Shown here piece after piece: positions 59,427-64,000 of a stretch of DNA of 64,000 nucleotides (its first letter is position 1; every line of letters begins with the position of its first letter). The notes under the pieces are model-generated. The model was not told the DNA's origin. It saw only the letters and a list, made by a program, of their open reading frames with translations, and ran no database searches. A program made the translations under genes and the position numbers. Origin of the DNA: Lachnospiraceae bacterium (GTDB lineage Bacteria > Bacillota > Clostridia > Lachnospirales > Lachnospiraceae); contig JAGBBV010000030.1 of the NCBI GenBank assembly GCA_017938315.1, forward strand, positions 124,001 through 188,000, written 5' to 3'.

Positions 59427-60804
59427 AGAACAACTTTTAAAAGAGAAAAAAATAAGATATGCCATCTGGGCGGGAGTTTTTATCATCAGTGCGTTATTTT
59501 ATCTGTTATGGTACTTTCATGATGGTATTATTATGACAGAAGATGCACCGTCATATATAAACAGATCCAGTGACAGAGAGCCCGGATATTGCAGTTTTTT
59601 ATGGATATTACAGGTCATGTTTGGCGAAAATCTATATTTGCATGTGGCGGTTATCCTGCAGTGTATTATCGCAGCAGTTGCGGCCACTGTCCTTACCTAC
59701 AGTTTGCAAAAACGATTCCGGTTGCATCCTATATGGACGGCAGGCATACTGCTAATCCAATACGGAATGACCTTCTTAAACCGCTTTGTGGCACTTCGCA
59801 GATGTAGTTATTATAACAGTATTGAAACAGAAGGACTGACTTACTCTCTGTGGGTGTTTTTTATAATTTCCCTGATGGGGATTTTATATGATAAAAACAC
59901 AAAAGATATTATTTGGTCCATTGTGTGGGCGGTGGTGCTGATATCCATCAGGAAACAGATGCTGGTAACATTGCCGCTTATTTTCCTGTGCGTTGTTTTT
60001 GCACGACTTATGCAAAAGAAAAAATGGCATTGCATTTTAGTGGAGGCTGTTTTGATTGTTGCATTGTGTTTTGGAGGAACAAAACTGATTGACTGTACCT
60101 ACAATTTTGCTAATCGTGGCATTTTTGCACCTCATACAGGAGATTCCAGCTTTATTCTCGGAACGGAAATATACCTTGCCGATGTAGAAATGGCCGGGGA
60201 AATTACAAATGAGGATTACAGGGAAATTTTCCTTGAAATTATGAGAAGAGCAGATGAAAAACAATATAATATTGGTTACGCTCAGGAAGGCTGGCATAAT
60301 ATAGAAAATCACTACAGCCTTTCCTATGATAGGATAAAATTTGACATTGTGAATGCTGTAGCAAGAGAATATTATGAAGCAAAGGGCATACCTCAGGAGA
60401 AGCACGAAGAGGCTTATAACCAAATTGCAGGGACGCTCATGAAAGAACTGCTTCCGGGAAGCATTCCCAGTCTGATTAAGTTGTTTTTCTGTAATGTAAT
60501 CCACGGAATGATTACAACGGTTTTAAAAGTACATCCCATTCTTAACTGGGCGGCTTTATTTCTTTATATTGCGTATCTTGCATTGTTTATTGTGTTACTG
60601 CTTAAAAAGACATATAATAAGAGAGTCAGTGCGTTGCCTTTTGCGGCAATTACTCTACTTGCGATTTTGGGAAACGTATGCCTGACATCGGCAACCATTT
60701 ATTGCCAGATGAGATATATGCTGTATAATACGGCATTGTTTTACCAGGCGGGTATTGTAATGCTTGCTGAATTTTTGGAAGCGTTTGTAAAAAAGGAAAA
60801 GTAG
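59419..60804 (+). CDS. Polytopic membrane protein, paralogue B (putative GT-C)
   Basis: In this 461-residue protein of about ten hydrophobic segments, a first outer loop carries MTEDAPSYINRSSDREPGY. The middle outer domain contains YNFANRGIF, which parallels YNLLANGKF in paralogue A. The last part carries HPILNWAAL and GNVCLTSATIYCQMRYMLYN. Both proteins have the same length, topology and conserved DREPGY-like motif. GT-C type glycan transfer is suggested but not shown. It overlaps the glycosyltransferase gene upstream. Confidence 0.6.
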   Translation: MHKEQLLKEKKIRYAIWAGVFIISALFYLLWYFHDGIIMTEDAPSYINRSSDREPGYCSFLWILQVMFGENLYLHVAVILQCIIAAVAATVLTYSLQKRFRLHPIWTAGILLIQYGMTFLNRFVALRRCSYYNSIETEGLTYSLWVFFIISLMGILYDKNTKDIIWSIVWAVVLISIRKQMLVTLPLIFLCVVFARLMQKKKWHCILVEAVLIVALCFGGTKLIDCTYNFANRGIFAPHTGDSSFILGTEIYLADVEMAGEITNEDYREIFLEIMRRADEKQYNIGYAQEGWHNIENHYSLSYDRIKFDIVNAVAREYYEAKGIPQEKHEEAYNQIAGTLMKELLPGSIPSLIKLFFCNVIHGMITTVLKVHPILNWAALFLYIAYLALFIVLLLKKTYNKRVSALPFAAITLLAILGNVCLTSATIYCQMRYMLYNTALFYQAGIVMLAEFLEAFVKKEK

Positions 60805-60827
60805 AAAAACATCAGGAGATTATTCCT

Positions 60828-61940
60828 ATGAAAGTTATGTTTCATTTGAATTGTTTTGAACAGGGTGGTGCGGAAAGAGTTGTTTCCAATCTGGCAAATT
60901 GGCTTGTGGAAGACAATTATGAAGTAATCACGGCTACACAGTGGCAGGGAGAGAACGAATACACACTTGATGAGCGCGTCCGCCGAATTCATGTGGGGCT
61001 ACTGCCGGAAGACGAAAAGAAAAACCGTCTGGTAAAAATTTTTTTAAGATTTAAATATTTTCGCAGGTTGGTAAAGAAAGAAAAACCGGATGTAGTTGTT
61101 TCCTTTGCAAGAAGAGCTAATTATCGCTCCATTATTTCTACATTAGGATTAAAGGTGCCACTTATTACAGCCGTAAGACAGGATCCAAAATCATACTATA
61201 ACAGTATTGCGGACAAGTTATTAATACCAACGTTGTACCGATTACCTGCGGGATGTGTATTTCAGACAGTAGAGCAGATGGAATATTTTCCCAAAGTTTT
61301 GCAAAAACGCTCCAGAGTCATCCTCAATCCTGTAAATGATAAATATTTAAATATACCGGCACCTGCCAAAAAGGAAAAAACAGTGGTACAGTCCGGAAGA
61401 CTGGCAGATTTTAAAAATCAGGAAATGCTGGTTAAGGCGTTTTTGAAAGTACATGAAAAGCATCCTGACTATAAACTTAAAATATATGGCGGAGATTCCT
61501 TTGATGGGACAAAAGAAAAATTGGATGCCATTATTAGAGAACATAATGCCGAAGAATATATCCTGCTTATGGGAGCCTGTAACAGTTTGGAGCAGGAACT
61601 GCCTAAGGCATCTGTATATGCATTTTCTTCTGACTATGAAGGGATGCCGAATGCCCTCTTAGAAGCATTGGTACTTGGATTGCCTGCCGTTGCCACTGAC
61701 TGTCCATGCGGTGGTCCGAGAACAGTTATAAATCACGAAGAAAACGGATTACTGATTCCGGTAGGAGATGAAAAGGCTATGGAGAATGGCATTAACCGCC
61801 TGATAGAAGATCGAAAACTGGCAGACTATTTGGGTGAAAATGCCCGTAAATTATGTGAGAGAATCAACGGGGCTTCTGTGCTTGAACAGTGGAAGGAATA
61901 TATGGAAGAAGTTTGCAGAAGGACTATGAACGGAGAATAA
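60828..61940 (+). CDS. Glycosyltransferase family 4
   Basis: In this 370-residue GT-B enzyme, the acceptor domain starts with FHLNCFEQGGAERVVSNLA and the donor segment is SSDYEGMPNALLEALVLGLP with the nearby CPCGGPRTVI. AGGAGATT lies upstream of the ATG. It resembles the truncated transferase at the window end in its GGAERV opening. Confidence 0.88.
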   Translation: MKVMFHLNCFEQGGAERVVSNLANWLVEDNYEVITATQWQGENEYTLDERVRRIHVGLLPEDEKKNRLVKIFLRFKYFRRLVKKEKPDVVVSFARRANYRSIISTLGLKVPLITAVRQDPKSYYNSIADKLLIPTLYRLPAGCVFQTVEQMEYFPKVLQKRSRVILNPVNDKYLNIPAPAKKEKTVVQSGRLADFKNQEMLVKAFLKVHEKHPDYKLKIYGGDSFDGTKEKLDAIIREHNAEEYILLMGACNSLEQELPKASVYAFSSDYEGMPNALLEALVLGLPAVATDCPCGGPRTVINHEENGLLIPVGDEKAMENGINRLIEDRKLADYLGENARKLCERINGASVLEQWKEYMEEVCRRTMNGE

Positions 61941-61941
61941 T

Positions 61942-63822
61942 ATGTGCGGAATATGCGGATTTATCTCGAGGCAAGAGATATCACTGGAAATGCTTAGAAA
62001 AATGAATGATACCATGTATCACAGAGGGCCTGATGACAGCGGAGAAGAGATTTTCCAGATGAAACATGGTTATAGACTTGGTTTGGCGCAGAGAAGATTG
62101 TCAATTCTTGATTTGTCGGCGCTTGGTCATCAGCCCATGCATTCAGCGGACAAACGGATCAGTGTGGTATATAATGGGGAGATTTATAATTTCCAGGAAA
62201 TAAAAAAGGAGCTTACAGACTACCCGTTCTTATCAAACTGTGATACGGAAGTGATTATTGCGGCGTATCTAAAGTGGGGAATTGAATGTGTGAACCGCTT
62301 TAATGGCATGTTTGCCATCTGTCTTTATGATAGGGATACAGAAGAAGTTTTTTTAGTGAGGGACAGAATTGGCAAGAAGCCTCTATATTATGAAGTGCGG
62401 GATGGCAATCTGGTATTTGCGTCCGAATTAAAGCCCCTTATGGTAAGGGAAGGTTTTTCTAAAAAAATAAGGACAGATGTACTTTCCAGATATTTGTTCC
62501 AGCAATATATTAATGCACCTGATAGTGTTTTTGAAAATGTTTACAAGCTGGAGCCGGGAAGTATTCTGCGTTTTTGCTATGGTGAAGTCAAAATATGGAA
62601 ATATTGGGACATTAAAGAAGTTTATCATAAGATGCAGGAAAATCCTGTGACAGATTATCAGCAGGCAAAGGATGAACTGAAGGCACTCTTAAATAAAGCC
62701 GTGTCAGCACGTATGATTTCGGATGTTCCCCTTGGTGCATTTTTAAGTGGAGGGTATGACTCTTCTCTAATGACAGCTATTGCACAAGCTAATTCGCCGG
62801 AGCCGGTAAAAACGTTTTCTATTGGCTTTCACGAAGAAAAATACAATGAAGCTTTATATGCAAAAGAAGTGGCCAAACATCTGGGAACTAATCATACAGA
62901 GCTCTATATTGACGAAAAGCAGATGTTTGAGATGGTGGAGAGTATCCCAAAGTATTATGACGAACCTTTTGCAGATTCTTCGCAGATTCCCTCTATGCTG
63001 GTATCTAAACTGGCAAAACAGGATGTCACGGTAGTTCTTTCCGGGGATGGGGGAGATGAATTTTTCTGCGGTTATAACATTTATGAAAATGTATTACAGG
63101 CACAAAAATTAGATGTTTTAGGTGGTCTCACCCATACTGTTTGTAATCTTCCGGGACTAAAGCAGATGAAAGTGGAGAGTAAGCTTCCCTTTAAAGTGCG
63201 TGTGATTGCATCAAATCGGAATAAGGCGACAAAAACACAATTTGGAGCAAGTAATTATTTGGATTGTGCTCATAACATGATATTAGCAGAGGGAATGCCA
63301 TGTCATTATCCTATAGAAGAAGCCTATAAAGTAGAATCATGGCAGATTAGAAGAATGCTTCTAGATATGGATACCTATTTGCCCGGTGATATTTTGTGTA
63401 AGGTAGATAGAGCCTCTATGAAATATTCTTTGGAGGCCAGATGTCCCATTTTGGACAAAGATGTAATGGAATATTCATTCCGCATGGCACATGACTTGAA
63501 ATATAGTCATGGGGTGAAAAAACGTATTTTAAAAGATATCGCATATGACTATATTCCGAGAGAACTTCTTGATAGGCCGAAGGTTGGATTTAGCGTTCCT
63601 TTGGATAAATGGCTCCGAGGTCCTTTAAAAGAGAGCCTTCTTGATGCGACTAATCGAGAATACTTGAAAAAACAAGGGATTTTTGACGCAGATTTTGTAG
63701 CTGATATGGTAGAAAAATATATACTTGTGGGAGACGGTGGACCGGCTTCGGGAACCAATTACTCAAAGATTATATGGCCGTTGTTTACTTTCCAACAATG
63801 GTATCGCCTTTATTGTGAATAA
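61942..63822 (+). CDS. AsnB-type glutamine-dependent amidotransferase
   Basis: In this 626-residue protein, Cys2 (MCGICGF) is the N-terminal nucleophile of a class II glutaminase domain, and the RGPDDSGEE loop is typical. The C-terminal synthetase domain has the PP-loop SGGYDSS near residue 270. True asparagine synthetase is one possibility. Because it lies within a glycan cluster that also has WbpP and WbpO homologues, amidation of a sugar uronic acid, as proposed for WbpS in P. aeruginosa O6, is a reasonable alternative. It starts 1 nt after the transferase stop. Confidence 0.85.
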   Translation: MCGICGFISRQEISLEMLRKMNDTMYHRGPDDSGEEIFQMKHGYRLGLAQRRLSILDLSALGHQPMHSADKRISVVYNGEIYNFQEIKKELTDYPFLSNCDTEVIIAAYLKWGIECVNRFNGMFAICLYDRDTEEVFLVRDRIGKKPLYYEVRDGNLVFASELKPLMVREGFSKKIRTDVLSRYLFQQYINAPDSVFENVYKLEPGSILRFCYGEVKIWKYWDIKEVYHKMQENPVTDYQQAKDELKALLNKAVSARMISDVPLGAFLSGGYDSSLMTAIAQANSPEPVKTFSIGFHEEKYNEALYAKEVAKHLGTNHTELYIDEKQMFEMVESIPKYYDEPFADSSQIPSMLVSKLAKQDVTVVLSGDGGDEFFCGYNIYENVLQAQKLDVLGGLTHTVCNLPGLKQMKVESKLPFKVRVIASNRNKATKTQFGASNYLDCAHNMILAEGMPCHYPIEEAYKVESWQIRRMLLDMDTYLPGDILCKVDRASMKYSLEARCPILDKDVMEYSFRMAHDLKYSHGVKKRILKDIAYDYIPRELLDRPKVGFSVPLDKWLRGPLKESLLDATNREYLKKQGIFDADFVADMVEKYILVGDGGPASGTNYSKIIWPLFTFQQWYRLYCE

Positions 63823-63836
63823 ACAGGGAGAAAAGA

Positions 63837-64000
63837 ATGCGTATAGCCTTAATGATTGCGTCGCTGACGAAAGGAGGCGCAGAACGCGTTATGGTCAATC
63901 TGGCGGATTATTTTGCCGATTATGGCCATGAAGTAATACTGGTAACGCAGTATATCAAAGAGAATGAATATCCGTTAAATCAAAAAGTGAAACGTATTAT
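63837..64000 (+). CDS. Glycosyltransferase family 4, N-terminal fragment (continues past the window)
   Basis: Only the first 54 codons are present. LMIASLTKGGAERVMVNLA is the acceptor-domain start of a GT4 enzyme of the same type as the gene at 60828. GGAG lies before the ATG at 63837. The cluster continues beyond the window. Confidence 0.8.
   Translation, partial: MRIALMIASLTKGGAERVMVNLADYFADYGHEVILVTQYIKENEYPLNQKVKRI

Noticed and set aside
1-64000. CRISPR array, insertion sequences or prophage genes
   Set aside because: No regularly spaced repeats, transposase or phage structural genes were seen on reading the sequence.

Overview
The window looks like a chromosome segment of a low-to-medium-GC anaerobic Firmicute, most likely a member of the Lachnospiraceae (Clostridia). 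This rests on the gene order hprK-glcK-murB-rapZ-whiA-crh, a T-box leader on metG, a large Alu-type SRP RNA, an oxygen-free lifestyle signature (class III NrdG-type activase, desulfoferrodoxin), strong AGGAGG ribosome sites and sigma-A promoters. I see no phage, insertion sequence or CRISPR array. Family assignments come from motif reading only; no database search was run.

Region 1 (1-14.8 kb) is housekeeping. It holds the end of HPr kinase, glucokinase, murB, rapZ, whiA and an HPr-like protein whose phosphorylatable His15 is Asp while Ser46 is kept (Crh-like). Two tandem class II aldolases follow, then a cyclophilin, a GNAT, a PAP2 phosphatase, a Na+/H+ antiporter, T-box/metG, a lipase-like hydrolase, a secreted acidic protein and D-lactate dehydrogenase.

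Region 2 (14.8-28.8 kb) is rich in signalling. It has three different GGDEF proteins (one with a sugar-binding-protein-like sensor in the cytoplasm), an orphan MsmX/UgpC-type ATPase next to a CdaR-like regulator, the SRP RNA, an NrdG-type activase, tadA, an ECF sigma/anti-sigma pair, an orphan HicB antitoxin and a MATE transporter.

Region 3 (28.8-33.0 kb) is a thiol/oxidative-stress group (trxA, ccdA, a tlpA-like gene, a NifX-like gene and desulfoferrodoxin) and tRNA-Ser(CGA). Next to it a small XRE regulator is divergent from a Cys-rich secreted protein, with two 19-bp palindromes between them.

Region 4 (33.0-64.0 kb, continuing past the window) is a large glycan assembly cluster, nearly all on the + strand with overlapping or closely spaced genes. 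It encodes a PglK-like ABC flippase, PglF/PglE/PglC homologues, an ATP-grasp ligase overlapping pglC, a WecE-like aminotransferase with a GNAT, WbpP/WbpO homologues and an AsnB-type amidotransferase. It also has a Wzy/WaaL-type ligase, at least six glycosyltransferases, acyl-modifying enzymes, and four large GT-C-like membrane proteins of unknown function, two of which are paralogues. The predicted product is an undecaprenyl-linked glycan that starts with an acylated 4-amino-4,6-dideoxy sugar and may carry 4-amino-4,6-dideoxygalactose and amidated GalNAc-uronic acid.
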